A DNA stretch of 6,125 nucleotides from Victivallales bacterium (lineage in GTDB: Bacteria > Verrucomicrobiota > Lentisphaeria > Oligosphaerales > Oligosphaeraceae). Shown piece by piece: positions 6,111 to 6,125 of this stretch (the stretch's first letter is position 1; every line of letters starts with the position of its first letter). Under the pieces are notes generated by a model. The model did no database searches. It saw only the letters and a program-made list of their open reading frames with translations, and was not told the origin of the DNA. The DNA is taken from NCBI GenBank assembly GCA_017963875.1, contig JAGCTA010000242.1, positions 1 through 6,125 on the forward strand, given 5' to 3'. Both the position numbers and the translations under genes were made by a program.

Positions 6111-6125
6111 TTTTCTGGGCCGTCC
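6111..6125 (+). repeat. Possible REP-like motif, copy C, cut by the window end
   Basis: The last bases read TTTTCTGGGCCGTCC. They share the T-rich lead and the GGG...CCGTCC core with the stretch at 3507-3529, and the TTCTGGG lead with the one at 186-210. The right half is outside the window. Assignment is tentative. Confidence 0.22.

Overview
The window looks like chromosomal DNA of an anaerobic or gut-type bacterium of the PVC group, most likely Lentisphaerota or Kiritimatiellota. This placement is inferred from protein style and not from a marker gene. It rests on a large secreted carbohydrate-active enzyme with stacked binding domains, and on a polytopic membrane protein ending in a pseudopilin-like 'SVGPDGxDDGG' tail, a type I associate with this group. 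There is no rRNA, tRNA, CRISPR array or complete transposase.

Layout: (1) 1-311 is an AT-rich leader with no gene. It holds three direct TGACAA hexamers and a strong Shine-Dalgarno just before gene 1. (2) 312-3221 (+) encodes a 969-residue exported multidomain protein: signal peptide, CBM4/9-like jelly roll, F5/8 type C-like module, beta-sandwich, then a glycosidase-like catalytic region of the DUF4091/GH123-like kind. (3) 3222-3834 is a convergent intergenic region without an intact gene. It holds a GC-rich block with several possible stems, a degenerate REP-like motif, a coding-like fragment on the minus strand and a perfect 16-bp inverted repeat. (4) 3835-5949 (-) encodes a 704-residue protein with about seven membrane helices and a large, probably periplasmic C-terminal part of unknown function. 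(5) 5950-6125 is the upstream region of gene 4. It holds a possible promoter with a seven-G run in its spacer, two small inverted repeats, and a 10-codon leader-like ORF that owns the best ribosome binding site.

The two large genes converge and are not an operon. Nothing in the sequence links their functions. The first probably degrades or binds a host or plant glycan at the cell surface or outside it. The second is an unassigned envelope protein. I see no clear new multi-gene system. The most unusual items are the start region of the membrane-protein gene and the inverted repeat that abuts a gene remnant in the intergenic region.
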